Source: CAYXGE01 sp964464435 (GTDB taxonomy: Bacteria > Pseudomonadota > Gammaproteobacteria > Burkholderiales > Methylophilaceae). Taken from it: a DNA stretch of 27,021 nt. The position numbers and the translations under genes were made by a program. Location of the stretch: assembly GCA_964464435.1 (NCBI GenBank), contig CAYXGE010000018.1, forward strand, positions 1-27,021, in the 5' to 3' direction. Shown one piece after another: positions 1-8,522 of this stretch. The first letter of the stretch is position 1. Each line of letters opens with the position of its first letter. The notes under the pieces are model-generated. The model saw nothing but the letters and a program-made list of their open reading frames with translations, was not told the DNA's origin and made no database searches.

Positions 1-49
1 TTTACATTTGCTAAAATTCAACTATCACGTTTTACAAGGAGTGTATGAG

Positions 50-169
50 ATGTCAAAAATGATTGCCTTAGTTTGCGTAATTTTAATGTTGTCAGCTTGT
101 AATACGATACAAGGTGTTGGTAAGGATTTGGAAAAAGCTGGTGAAGCTGTTCAAAAATCAACAAAGTAA
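50..169 (+). CDS. Entericidin-like small lipoprotein
   Basis: This gene encodes 39 residues. A short hydrophobic signal is followed by a lipobox (LSAC, Cys17), so a mature lipoprotein of about 23 residues anchored at Asn18 is predicted. The mature part (NTIQGVGKDLEKAGEAVQ) has the glycine/alanine/lysine amphipathic pattern of the entericidin A/B family. An AAGGAG ribosome binding site at 36-41 lies 8 bases before the ATG. Entericidins are small envelope lipoproteins named as an antidote/toxin pair in E. coli; only one is present here, so a toxin-antitoxin role should not be assumed. In betaproteobacteria such a gene often sits in the leuC-leuD-leuB-asd neighbourhood, so leu genes probably lie just upstream of the window (inference). 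The call is good at family level; the function is unknown. Confidence 0.8.
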   Translation: MSKMIALVCVILMLSACNTIQGVGKDLEKAGEAVQKSTK

Positions 170-207
170 TTAAGCTCGGCAGTAAGCCGTAGAGATGGAT
201 TGATAGT

Positions 208-1320
208 ATGTTAAAAGTAGGATTTGTTGGTTGGCGCGGGATGGTGGGTTCAGTGCTCATGCAACGCATGATTGAAGAGCAGGATTTTGCTTTAATTGAG
301 CCACAATTTTTTACCACTTCACAAATTGGTGGTGATGCACCTCATGTGGGAAAAACCTCTGCACCACTCAAAGACGCAAAAGACCTCAATGCGCTAAAAG
401 CCATGGATGTGATTTTAACCTGTCAGGGGGGCGATTACACCAGTGAGATTTTTCCACAGCTGCGACAAGCAGGTTGGCAAGGACATTGGATTGATGCGGC
501 CTCAACCTTGCGCATGGAAAAAGATGCAGTCATCATTTTAGACCCAGTGAATATGCATGTGATTCATGATGCGCTAATAAAAGGCGGAAAAAATTGGATT
601 GGTGGTAACTGCACGGTTTCTCTAATGTTGATGGCATTGCATGGCTTATTTAAAGCTAACCTAGTAGAGTGGGCTACATCAATGACGTATCAGGCTGCTT
701 CTGGTGCAGGGGCGCAAAACATGCGTGAACTAATTAAACAGATGGGTGTAATTCATCAATCCGTGAGTGGATTGTTGGCTGACCCTGCATCTGCGATTTT
801 GGAAATTGATAAAACTGTTGCGCAAATGATACGCTCAGAGAGTTTTCCTACACCTCATTTTGGCGCTCCTCTCGCAGGCAGTTTGATTCCTTGGATTGAT
901 AAAGACTTAGGCAATGGTCAAAGCAAAGAAGAATGGAAGGGCGGCGTTGAAACCAATAAAATTTTAGGCCGCCAAAGCAATCCAGTTGTAATTGATGGCT
1001 TGTGTGTGCGTATTGGCGCTATGCGTTGTCACTCGCAGGCGCTTACCCTTAAGCTTAATAAAAATGTGCCGTTAGATGAAGTAGAAAGCATGCTGAATGA
1101 GGCGAATCCATGGGCTCGCGTAGTGCCAAATGAAAAAGTTGCAACCATGCAATCACTGTCGCCTGCCGCTGTTACAGGTGGATTGAGCACGCCTGTTGGA
1201 CGTTTACGTAAGCTTGCAATGGGGGATGAGTACTTATCAGCTTTTACCGTGGGTGATCAGCTATTATGGGGCGCTGCAGAACCTTTGCGTAGAATGTTAC
1301 GCATCATTATTGAGGCTTAA
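208..1320 (+). CDS. asd: Aspartate-semialdehyde dehydrogenase
   Basis: The enzyme reduces L-aspartyl-4-phosphate to L-aspartate 4-semialdehyde with NADPH in the cytosol. This is the branch point to lysine/diaminopimelate, threonine and methionine. The product has 370 residues, close to the 367 of E. coli Asd. The N-terminal nucleotide-binding loop GWRGMVGSVLMQRM (8-21) is typical of the Gram-negative Asd subfamily. The catalytic cysteine is Cys135 in GGNCTVSLM, and the catalytic base is His275 in AMRCHSQALTL. The ATG at 208 gives the expected N-terminus, although the ribosome binding site is weak. The gene lies 38 bases after the small lipoprotein gene and may be co-transcribed with it. Its place upstream of metZ in methionine metabolism is indirect; no riboswitch is seen before it. 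Confidence 0.97.
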   Translation: MLKVGFVGWRGMVGSVLMQRMIEEQDFALIEPQFFTTSQIGGDAPHVGKTSAPLKDAKDLNALKAMDVILTCQGGDYTSEIFPQLRQAGWQGHWIDAASTLRMEKDAVIILDPVNMHVIHDALIKGGKNWIGGNCTVSLMLMALHGLFKANLVEWATSMTYQAASGAGAQNMRELIKQMGVIHQSVSGLLADPASAILEIDKTVAQMIRSESFPTPHFGAPLAGSLIPWIDKDLGNGQSKEEWKGGVETNKILGRQSNPVVIDGLCVRIGAMRCHSQALTLKLNKNVPLDEVESMLNEANPWARVVPNEKVATMQSLSPAAVTGGLSTPVGRLRKLAMGDEYLSAFTVGDQLLWGAAEPLRRMLRIIIEA

Positions 1321-1387
1321 TAATCAAATTTTCACTTTAAATTTAACACCAAAGCAAAAATAGCATAAGATAGCGCATGTAACTAAT

Positions 1388-1400
1388 GCTCATTATGAGC
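1388..1400. repeat. Short perfect dyad in the asd-fimV gap
   Basis: GCTCAT-T-ATGAGC is a 6-bp inverted repeat with a single-base centre in the 137-base gap between asd and fimV. Two weak promoter-like pairs lie downstream (TTGCAT at 1401-1406 with TAATTT at 1424-1429; TTGATG at 1417-1422 with TACAAG at 1440-1445), so the dyad could be an operator for fimV. No T-run follows, so it is not a terminator. Its function is unproven. Confidence 0.35.
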
Positions 1401-1416
1401 TTGCATCTCTAACTAA

Positions 1417-1445
1417 TTGATGTTAATTTAATAATTGCGTACAAG
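1417..1445 (+). promoter_or_regulatory. Candidate fimV promoter
   Basis: TTGATG (1417-1422) and TACAAG (1440-1445) are separated by 17 bases and each match four of six consensus positions of a housekeeping sigma promoter. The pair ends 6 bases before the fimV ribosome binding site, which would give a very short leader. A second possible pair (1401-1406 and 1424-1429) would leave more room. The call is weak. Confidence 0.3.
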
Positions 1446-1463
1446 ATTGATAAAGGTGTGATA

Positions 1464-4271
1464 GTGCATAAGTCAAAATTAAAACAGATGACCCTAGCGA
1501 TAAGTCTCGCGTGTTTTTCGCTTTATGCAGAGGCAGCAGGTCTAGGAAAACTCACAGTATTATCTGGGTTGGGAGAACCGCTCAACGCGGAGATTGAGGT
1601 GGAATCCGCCTCGCCAGAAGAGCTGGGCTCATTAAGCGCTGGCATTGCCTCACCAGAGGCCTACGCAGTGCAAGGCTTGCAACGCACAGCTGTCCAAGAA
1701 ACTATTCAAGTTGCTGTTGCAAAAAAATCAAACGGAACACCCATTCTTAAGTTAACAAGTACGCAACCTGTTACAGATCCGTTTTTAGAGATGCTGGTAC
1801 AAGTCGATTGGTCAACGGGTAGATTAGTTAGAGAGTTTACCGTTTTATTAGACCCTCCTGGCTATGATTCAACAAAACCACCAGCGCCAGTTGCTCCTAT
1901 AGTTGCACCAGAAGTTCCAGCGTCAGAATCGCAGCCAAGCACACCACCTGTTGCCGATGCGATGCTAACAGAGTCTAGTATTCAGCCCATGTCCGAAAAA
2001 GCGATGCCTGAGAGTGCGGAGAAAAAATCGCCTGTTGATGAGGTGAAAACTGCCCGTGGTGATACCCTCAGTAAAATTGCTAAAGAGATGCAAGTTGAAG
2101 GGGTAAGTCTAGATAGGATGTTGGTTGGGCTCTATAGAGAAAATAAAGAAGCCTTTATAAACAACAATATGAACCAACTTAAAGTTGGACAGATTATTAA
2201 GTTGCCCTCTGAAGAAACGCTAAAATCTATTTCACGTGCTGAAGCTGCTGAAGAAATTAAAGTGCATGCGAATGACTGGAGTGGCTATAAAAACAAATTA
2301 GCCTCTACTGTTGCTGAATCAAAACCAGCAGTTGAAGAAACTAAAAGCCAAAAATCTGAAGGTAAGTTAGTAACGCCAAAAGTGGAAACGCCCGCTAAGC
2401 CGTCAGAAGGTCCTAAAGATGTTGTTAAACTAAGTAAAACGGAAGAGCCACCTAAAAAGGGTGATGCGAAGACTGATGCCAAAACGTTTAGAAATAAACT
2501 AGATGCCTTACAAGAAGAAGGTTTGGCCAGAGAGAAAAGTATAAAAGAAGCTTCAGAACGTGCTGCAGCGCTTGAAAAACAAGTCGATGATTTGCAAAAA
2601 TTGATGACGCTTAAGAATAAATCCATGGCGGATGTTCAAAAACAAGCGACAGAAGCAACCAAAGCTGATGCAGCGCCAAAAGTGGTGATTGAAACCAAAA
2701 AGCCTGAAGATGTAAAGCCCGTACCAGCTCCTGCAGAAGTTAAGCCTACTGAAGTCAAACCTGTAGAAGCTAAGCCAGCAGAAGCTAAGCCAGTAGAAGC
2801 AGAAAAACCCGCTAATCCAGTTGTAGCAGAAGTTGATAATGCGAAAAAGACGCCTAAAAAACCTAAGCTAACCCCTAAAAAAGCTACACCAGAAGCTGAT
2901 CCTTTTGCACAAGAACCGAGTTTGATGGATGACCTTGACCCCTTGTTATTGGGCGGTGGTGCTGGAGCACTCGCGTTGTTAGGTGGTGGTTGGTTCTATC
3001 TGCGTAATCGCCGTAAAAAAAGCTTAGATAGCTTCGAAAAAGGCATCTTAACCGCAGGCGCACTTAAAGCAAATACTGTATTTGGCAATACCTCTGGGGG
3101 TACTGTTGATACAGGAGATACTTCATTTTTGACGGATTTTTCGCAAACCGCCGGCGGCATGATTGATACGCACGATGTTGATCCTATTGCAGAAGCTGAA
3201 GTTTATATGGCTTATGGTCGTGAGGCGCAAGCGGAAGAGATTTTAAAAGATGCAATTTCTAAAGAGCCGACACGCTACGAACTACATTTGAAACTTCTTG
3301 AAATTTATGCTGCACGTAGTGATACCTCTGCGTTTGAAGCAAACGCTGGAGAGCTATACACAACCCTAGGTTCTTCGCATCCTGTCTGGTTAAAAGTGGC
3401 AGAAATGGGTCATGCAATGGAACCAAACAATCCATTGTATGATACAGCAAGTAGTGGTGCTACCACATCTGCCCCAGCGCCCTCAAGCGAACCAGTAGCA
3501 GCTAAAATGGATGATACGCAAGTATTAGACGTGACAGATTTTGCTCAAGCAGAAGAAGTATCAGATGCTACATTAGACTTTTCATTAGATATGGATGCAT
3601 CTGCAGCAACAGATACTAATAATGCCATGGATTTTGAAATGGAAAGTGCAGTATTTGATGCTGCACCTGATATTGCGATCCCTCAATCGAGTACCAAAGA
3701 TGATAGTAATCAAGTTGTCGATGAAGTGCCTGATTTGGACTTTCAGCTTGATATGTCAGCGTTAGATTCCGTTTCAGATCAAGCTAATCAAGCACTTGAG
3801 GATGTGAGTGAAGTAGTGGCTGAGGCTAAGCCTAACTTTGAGCAAACAATGCCTTCAATGCCAAGCTTTGAAACTTCGGCACTTGACTTGTCAGATAAGC
3901 CAACTATGACAGCAACCGAAGATGCGTTGAGCTTGCCCGCACTAGATACACCAACAGATGTGGGCGGATTAGACTTCGATTTTGATTTAGGGGAAAGTGC
4001 AGATGCATTAGAGCCTAAAGCATCTGAACCAGATTTTGCAATTGATGACAGCAATATCACAGATATTGAAATGACGGATATTGCCTTAGACGCAGAACCA
4101 GCTTCAGCAGATGGTGAATCTGAGGATGTGAACACAAAATTAGATTTAGTAACCGCATATATTGATATGGGTGATAATGAAGGTGCTCGCGAACTTCTCG
4201 ACGAAATTATTAAAGAAGGTGGACCTAAACAAGTGGCACGCGCAAAACGCTTACTTGCAGATATCGCATAA
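1464..4271 (+). CDS. fimV: FimV-like polar hub protein with LysM domain
   Basis: FimV is an inner-membrane peptidoglycan-binding protein that organises the cell pole for type IV pili and twitching motility. I chose the GTG at 1464 because AAAGG at 1452-1456 is well spaced for it; the GTG at 1458 would be only one base away. Residue numbers here count from the 1458 codon. A signal peptide covers about 1-27. The conserved FimV N-terminal domain (GLGKLTVLSGLGEPLNAEIEV) follows to about 130. A LysM motif lies at about 194-250, a coiled coil at about 343-395, and a Lys/Pro/Glu-Val tandem tract at about 426-451. One membrane segment spans 495-516, followed by an RNRRKK stop-transfer. A TPR-like region (about 575-625), a long acidic Asp/Ala-rich linker and the FimV C-terminal helix pair (NTKLDLVTAYIDMGDNEGAR) complete it. 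The asd-fimV-truA order supports the name. Confidence 0.9.
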   Translation: MHKSKLKQMTLAISLACFSLYAEAAGLGKLTVLSGLGEPLNAEIEVESASPEELGSLSAGIASPEAYAVQGLQRTAVQETIQVAVAKKSNGTPILKLTSTQPVTDPFLEMLVQVDWSTGRLVREFTVLLDPPGYDSTKPPAPVAPIVAPEVPASESQPSTPPVADAMLTESSIQPMSEKAMPESAEKKSPVDEVKTARGDTLSKIAKEMQVEGVSLDRMLVGLYRENKEAFINNNMNQLKVGQIIKLPSEETLKSISRAEAAEEIKVHANDWSGYKNKLASTVAESKPAVEETKSQKSEGKLVTPKVETPAKPSEGPKDVVKLSKTEEPPKKGDAKTDAKTFRNKLDALQEEGLAREKSIKEASERAAALEKQVDDLQKLMTLKNKSMADVQKQATEATKADAAPKVVIETKKPEDVKPVPAPAEVKPTEVKPVEAKPAEAKPVEAEKPANPVVAEVDNAKKTPKKPKLTPKKATPEADPFAQEPSLMDDLDPLLLGGGAGALALLGGGWFYLRNRRKKSLDSFEKGILTAGALKANTVFGNTSGGTVDTGDTSFLTDFSQTAGGMIDTHDVDPIAEAEVYMAYGREAQAEEILKDAISKEPTRYELHLKLLEIYAARSDTSAFEANAGELYTTLGSSHPVWLKVAEMGHAMEPNNPLYDTASSGATTSAPAPSSEPVAAKMDDTQVLDVTDFAQAEEVSDATLDFSLDMDASAATDTNNAMDFEMESAVFDAAPDIAIPQSSTKDDSNQVVDEVPDLDFQLDMSALDSVSDQANQALEDVSEVVAEAKPNFEQTMPSMPSFETSALDLSDKPTMTATEDALSLPALDTPTDVGGLDFDFDLGESADALEPKASEPDFAIDDSNITDIEMTDIALDAEPASADGESEDVNTKLDLVTAYIDMGDNEGARELLDEIIKEGGPKQVARAKRLLADIA

Positions 4272-4286
4272 TTAGGTTCAGAAATG

Positions 4287-4315
4287 AAAGCCAGACTCAG
4301 GTCTGGCTTTTTTTT
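4287..4315 (+). terminator. Intrinsic terminator after fimV
   Basis: A perfect 10-bp stem (AAAGCCAGAC / GTCTGGCTTT) closes on a TCAG tetraloop, and its T-run continues to 4315. It lies 16 bases after the fimV stop and should end the fimV transcript. Confidence 0.93.
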
Positions 4316-4342
4316 GACTGCACGATTAGTCTATAAGCTTAT

Positions 4343-4993
4343 ATGAAGATACCGACACAATTTTCCCTGCATCCCTCGCTAAGGATTTTATGCTTAGTCA
4401 TGCTGGCGATTATTGAGCAATATGCGCATCTCTATGGATTACTCATTTTAGCCAACATGCTTTTACTCTTTTTGTTCATTTTTAAAGCGAATAACGCAAT
4501 TAAGCTATTGGCTAAAGTTAAATGGTTATTGCTGATGATATTATTAATCTATGCATTCAATACGCCTGGTGAATATATCAAAGGTTGGTCATTGGCATTA
4601 GCGCCAACCTATGAAGGCCTCAATATTGCCTTGATACAAATGTTAAAGCTTTGCATGATGATAGCTGGAGTTGCACTTTTAATGAAAACAACCAACCCAT
4701 CACAACTGATTGCAGGCTTTTACCAGTTACTTCTGCCTTTTAAATGGATAGGCTTGCCTGCTGAAAGATTTGCAGTAAGACTCTGGTTAACCATGGACTA
4801 TGTCAATACGCATCGTGTGACGTTTAAATTGTCTAATTTTTCAAAACTATTATCTATCATAACAGTGCCAAGCTCATTTCAAGAAGATGGTAGAACATCC
4901 ATATCTATTGAGTTATCAACTTTTGGCATTAAAGAACTCATTTGCCTTTTGATATTGCTCATACTGACTAGGGTTTTATGCGTATTGCACTAG
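4343..4993 (+). CDS. EcfT/CbiQ-like transmembrane protein
   Basis: This is a 216-residue hydrophobic protein with about five predicted membrane segments (about 12-30, 31-48, 57-73, 95-114 and 198-214). TTNPSQLIAGF (116-126) and LPAERFAVRLWLT (138-150) resemble the conserved region that precedes the coupling helices of EcfT/CbiQ, the transmembrane subunit of energy-coupling-factor vitamin and metal importers. No ATPase (EcfA/CbiO) or substrate-binding (S) component is visible in the window, so the transported substrate and even transport itself are open. The protein is shorter than typical EcfT, and the Ala-Arg-Gly type coupling motifs are not clearly preserved. There is no good ribosome binding site before the ATG, and TATAAG at 4332-4337 is only 5 bases upstream. 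The 3' end overlaps truA by 16 bases, which indicates translational coupling. Confidence 0.65.
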   Translation: MKIPTQFSLHPSLRILCLVMLAIIEQYAHLYGLLILANMLLLFLFIFKANNAIKLLAKVKWLLLMILLIYAFNTPGEYIKGWSLALAPTYEGLNIALIQMLKLCMMIAGVALLMKTTNPSQLIAGFYQLLLPFKWIGLPAERFAVRLWLTMDYVNTHRVTFKLSNFSKLLSIITVPSSFQEDGRTSISIELSTFGIKELICLLILLILTRVLCVLH

Positions 4994-5760
4994 GCATTGA
5001 GTATAACGGCACCCCTTATAAAGGTTGGCAAAGCCAATTGGGAGTTGATACCGTTCAAGATACATTAGAAAATGCCATTAGTCACATCGCTAATGGTTTT
5101 GTGCGAGTGCACGCCGCAGGTAGAACAGACACAGGTGTGCATGCGTTAATGCAAGTGGTACATTTTGATACCGAGACATCACGACCAATGACGGCGTGGG
5201 TAAGAGGAGTGAATGCACATCTTCCAGAAGCAATAAGAGTGTTATGGGCAACGCAAGTCAATGCAGAGTTTCATGCTAGGTTTAGCGCTGAGGCTAGAAG
5301 CTATCAATTTATTTTACATAACCATGCAGTGCATAGTGCAGTTTTTGCGGACCAAATGGCATGGTTTCATTCCCCATTAAACTTCGAGGCGATGCAACAG
5401 GCGATTACTTTTTTTCAGGGCGAGCATGATTTTAGTGCGTTTAGAGCGGCTGATTGCCAAGCTAAGTCACCTGTGAAAACCATGTATCAGGCTAGCGTAA
5501 ATCAATATGGTAATAACTTTGTTTTTTATTTTAATGCCAATGCTTTTTTGCATCATCAAGTTAGAAATATGGTAGGTGCGTTGGTTTATGTGGGTAAAGG
5601 AAACTATCCGCCAGAATTTATTAAAACTTTACTGGAAAGCAAAGATAGAACATTATCTCCACCGACATTTTCTCCTGCAGGTTTATACCTAATCGGTGTA
5701 AAATATTCACCAAAATGGAATTTACCTGAAACGCATCGTCAACTTAAGTTTGTCGCTTAA
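4978..5760 (+). CDS. truA: tRNA pseudouridine(38-40) synthase TruA
   Basis: TruA isomerises uridines 38-40 of the tRNA anticodon stem-loop to pseudouridine in the cytosol. The product has 260 residues (E. coli 270). The family hallmark HAAGRTDTGVHA contains the catalytic aspartate, Asp51. The N-terminus (IALGIEYNGTPYKGWQSQ) and the C-terminal region (HHQVRNMVGALVYVGKG) also fit the family. The ATG lies inside the end of the preceding membrane protein gene in another frame, with TAGGG at 4968-4972 as a weak ribosome binding site. The fimV-truA-trpF order is common in betaproteobacteria. Confidence 0.97.
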   Translation: MRIALGIEYNGTPYKGWQSQLGVDTVQDTLENAISHIANGFVRVHAAGRTDTGVHALMQVVHFDTETSRPMTAWVRGVNAHLPEAIRVLWATQVNAEFHARFSAEARSYQFILHNHAVHSAVFADQMAWFHSPLNFEAMQQAITFFQGEHDFSAFRAADCQAKSPVKTMYQASVNQYGNNFVFYFNANAFLHHQVRNMVGALVYVGKGNYPPEFIKTLLESKDRTLSPPTFSPAGLYLIGVKYSPKWNLPETHRQLKFVA

Positions 5761-5799
5761 TTTCGCGTTTAAAGACACTATTATTTATAAAGGTTTTTT

Positions 5800-6429
5800 T
5801 TGCGAACAAGAATCAAAATTTGCGGTATTACGCGTGTTAATGACGCTTTAAACGCTGTAAAGGCAGGTGCAGATGCCCTTGGTTTGGTATTTTATGCAGC
5901 GAGTCCTCGCTTTGTATCTATTGCCCAAGCACAAGAAATTGTAAAAAATATTCAACCATTTGTATGCGTTGTAGGGCTGTTTGTTAATGCTACTAAGGAT
6001 GAAATAAACAAAGTGTTGTCACAAGTGCGAATTGACTTACTGCAGTTTCACGGTGATGAATCCCCAGAATTTTGTCAGCAGTTTGGCGTGCCTTTTATGA
6101 AAGCAATTCGCGTCAAGCATGACACAAATTTGTTACAATACGCAAATGATTACAAAACCGCTCAAGCGCTACTCTTAGATGCTCATGTTGAGGGTGTAGC
6201 AGGAGGTACTGGGTTAACTTTTGATTGGGACTTAATTCCTGACAGTTTGCCTTTGCCAGTGGTTTTGGCGGGCGGGCTAACGGCAGATAATGTAGAAAAC
6301 GCAATACAACAAGTAAGCCCATATGCTGTAGATGTAAGTGGTGGTGTAGAGGTCAGCAAGGGAGTTAAAGATGCAACCAAAATGGAAGCATTCTCAATTG
6401 CAGTGGGCCGAGCGAGCTTGCGCAATTGA
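5800..6429 (+). CDS. trpF: Phosphoribosylanthranilate isomerase
   Basis: TrpF converts N-(5'-phosphoribosyl)anthranilate to CdRP, the third step from chorismate to tryptophan. The single-domain TIM-barrel protein has 209 residues. Motifs are KICGIT with catalytic Cys8, GLVFYAASPRFV, LLQFHGDE, the catalytic aspartate Asp127 in LLLDAHVEG, VVLAGGLTADNV and AVDVSGGVEVSKGVKD (phosphate binding). The start is a TTG, chosen because ATAAAGG at 5786-5792 sits 7 bases before it and the residues that follow match the family N-terminus. The gene is separate from trpC, and trpB follows 18 bases later, so trpF, trpB and trpA form the second half of a split tryptophan pathway. No attenuator leader peptide is seen. 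Confidence 0.95.
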   Translation: MRTRIKICGITRVNDALNAVKAGADALGLVFYAASPRFVSIAQAQEIVKNIQPFVCVVGLFVNATKDEINKVLSQVRIDLLQFHGDESPEFCQQFGVPFMKAIRVKHDTNLLQYANDYKTAQALLLDAHVEGVAGGTGLTFDWDLIPDSLPLPVVLAGGLTADNVENAIQQVSPYAVDVSGGVEVSKGVKDATKMEAFSIAVGRASLRN

Positions 6430-6447
6430 AACGATTAGGAGTAATTA

Positions 6448-7650
6448 ATGCAACTTTATGATATGCCAGACGAACGTGGCCATTTTGGCCCTTATGGCGG
6501 CACATTTGTCGCTGAAACATTAGTTGAAGCGCTTGATGAATTACGTGTTATGTACGAAAAATATCGTCATGACCCAACTTTTTTAGCAGAGTTTGCACAT
6601 GATTTAAAGTATTTTGTTGGTCGCCCAAGCCCAATTTACCATGCAAAACGCTGGTCAGAGCGTGTTGGTGGGGCACAAATTTACCTGAAGCGTGAAGACT
6701 TAAATCATACTGGCGCACACAAAGTAAATAATACTGTTGGCCAGGCGTTGTTGGCTAAACGCATGGGTAAACCACGTGTGATTGCGGAAACAGGCGCAGG
6801 TCAACATGGGGTGGCTACAGCCACCATTGCTGCAAGAATGGGCTTAGAGTGTGTTGTGTATATGGGCTCTGAAGACGTTAAGCGCCAAGCGCCTAACGTT
6901 TTTAGAATGAAGTTGTTGGGTGCAACAGTGGTGCCTGTAGAAAGTGGCTCTAAAACGCTTAAAGATGCCTTAAATGAAGCCATGCGTGATTGGGTTACCA
7001 ACATTGAAAATACTTTTTACATAATTGGTACAGTCGCTGGTCCACACCCTTACCCAATGATGGTACGTGATTTTCAAGCTGTGATTGGCGTAGAAGCCAA
7101 ACAACAAATGCAAGAGATGGTTGGTCGTCAACCAGACGCAGTGGTGGCATGTGTAGGCGGCGGTTCAAACGCTATGGGGATTTTTTACCCATATATTGAT
7201 GTGCCTAATGTAAGATTAATTGGCGTTGAAGCCGCAGGTTTTGGTCTGGATACTGGCAAACATGCAGCACCATTAACCGCAAATAGCGCCGTTGGTGTGT
7301 TGCATGGCAACCGTACTTATCTTATGCAAGATGCAGATGGTCAAATAATTGAAACCCATTCTATTTCAGCTGGTTTAGATTACCCAGGTGTTGGCCCTGA
7401 ACACGCATGGTTAAAGGACAGTAAACGTGCTGAGTATGTTGCTATTACTGATGACGAAGCCATGACAGCGTTTCATAGCCTATGCAGAACGGAAGGTATT
7501 ATTCCCGCAATGGAGTCAAGTCATGCCTTAGCCTACGCAGAAAAGCTAGCTAAGACGATGTCTAAGGATGAAATTGTTTTGGTGAATTTATCAGGGCGTG
7601 GAGACAAAGATATTAATACCGTTGCCAAGATATCTGGCATTACTTTGTAA
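6448..7650 (+). CDS. trpB: Tryptophan synthase beta subunit
   Basis: TrpB condenses indole with L-serine to give tryptophan, using PLP, and works in an alpha2beta2 complex with TrpA. The product has 400 residues, the usual length. The PLP lysine is Lys92 in HTGAHKVNNTVGQ. The phosphate-binding loop GGGSN is at 237-241, and the beta-specific ETGAGQHGVATAT and DYPGVGPEH segments are intact. AGGAG before the ATG is a good ribosome binding site. trpA follows after 40 bases, as expected for the complex. Confidence 0.98.
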   Translation: MQLYDMPDERGHFGPYGGTFVAETLVEALDELRVMYEKYRHDPTFLAEFAHDLKYFVGRPSPIYHAKRWSERVGGAQIYLKREDLNHTGAHKVNNTVGQALLAKRMGKPRVIAETGAGQHGVATATIAARMGLECVVYMGSEDVKRQAPNVFRMKLLGATVVPVESGSKTLKDALNEAMRDWVTNIENTFYIIGTVAGPHPYPMMVRDFQAVIGVEAKQQMQEMVGRQPDAVVACVGGGSNAMGIFYPYIDVPNVRLIGVEAAGFGLDTGKHAAPLTANSAVGVLHGNRTYLMQDADGQIIETHSISAGLDYPGVGPEHAWLKDSKRAEYVAITDDEAMTAFHSLCRTEGIIPAMESSHALAYAEKLAKTMSKDEIVLVNLSGRGDKDINTVAKISGITL

Positions 7651-7690
7651 AACGCCTATTGACCTATTTTTAAGATTGTTAATTTAACTC

Positions 7691-8491
7691 ATGTCACGTA
7701 TTGCTCAAACATTTACTTCGCTCAAACAACTAGGTAAAAAAGCGCTTATCCCCTACATAACGGCAGGGGATCCACATCCAGACCACACTGTGGCTTTGAT
7801 GCATACATTGGTAAAATCAGGCGCTGATTTAATTGAATTGGGGGTACCTTTTTCAGATCCGATGGCAGATGGCCCTGTGATTCAACGTGCTAGCGAGCGC
7901 GCATTAGTGCATCATGTTGGTTTACGTAAAGTGCTTGAAATGGTTAAGCAGTTTAGAGCTGACAACACACATACCCCAGTGATTCTTATGGGCTACGCTA
8001 ATCCTATAGAAGCAATTGGGCAAGAGAAATTTGCCGATTTGGCTAAGCAAGCCGATATTGATGGAGTACTCACAGTCGATTATCCGCCTGAAGAATGTGA
8101 AGATTTTGTAAATTTGCTTAAACAACGTGAAATTGATCCTATTTTTCTATTATCACCAACCACAGAACCTGCGCGTGTTGATGTCATAGTCAATCAAGCC
8201 AGTGGTTTTGTGTATTATGTATCTCTAAAAGGAGTTACAGGTTCTAAGAATCTTGAGATTTTAGAAGTCAGTGATCGTGTTGCACACATCAAACAAAAGA
8301 CTGATTTACCCGTTGGCGTAGGATTTGGTGTGCGTGATGCCGAAACAGCTAAAGCCGTTGCTAAAATTGCTGAAGCCGTTGTTGTGGGTAGCCGTATGGT
8401 CTTAGAAATGGAAAACTCAACCGCTGAAACCTTACATGGCAATATTGCTCAATTGATGCAAGATTTAAGACAGGCCATTGATTCAGTTTAA
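7691..8491 (+). CDS. trpA: Tryptophan synthase alpha subunit
   Basis: TrpA cleaves indole-3-glycerol phosphate to indole and glyceraldehyde 3-phosphate and channels indole to TrpB. The TIM barrel has 266 residues. The catalytic pair is Glu49 (IELGVPFSDP) and Asp60 (MADGPVIQRAS), at the same numbers as the E. coli enzyme. VYYVSLKGVTGS and GVGFGVRDAETA are the active-site loop 6 and phosphate-site regions. The ribosome binding site is weak, so coupling to trpB is possible. accD follows after 31 bases. Confidence 0.98.
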   Translation: MSRIAQTFTSLKQLGKKALIPYITAGDPHPDHTVALMHTLVKSGADLIELGVPFSDPMADGPVIQRASERALVHHVGLRKVLEMVKQFRADNTHTPVILMGYANPIEAIGQEKFADLAKQADIDGVLTVDYPPEECEDFVNLLKQREIDPIFLLSPTTEPARVDVIVNQASGFVYYVSLKGVTGSKNLEILEVSDRVAHIKQKTDLPVGVGFGVRDAETAKAVAKIAEAVVVGSRMVLEMENSTAETLHGNIAQLMQDLRQAIDSV

Positions 8492-8522
8492 ATTAACATA
8501 GAATTTTTTTAAAGGAACTGAG

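Noticed and set aside
2285..2626. Reverse-strand open frame within fimV
   Set aside because: It is Ser/Leu-rich, mirrors the codon composition of the repetitive fimV region, has no recognisable family or ribosome binding site, and fimV itself is clearly coding.
2733..2812. Tandem repeat in fimV as a possible CRISPR or mobile element
   Set aside because: The repeat is an in-frame Lys-Pro-Val-Glu-Ala type tract in the FimV linker, with units too short and variable for CRISPR.
4314..4337. Promoter TTGACT...TATAAG before the EcfT-like gene
   Set aside because: The spacer is only 12 bases and the -35 would sit in the fimV terminator T-run; a leaderless start is possible but unsupported.
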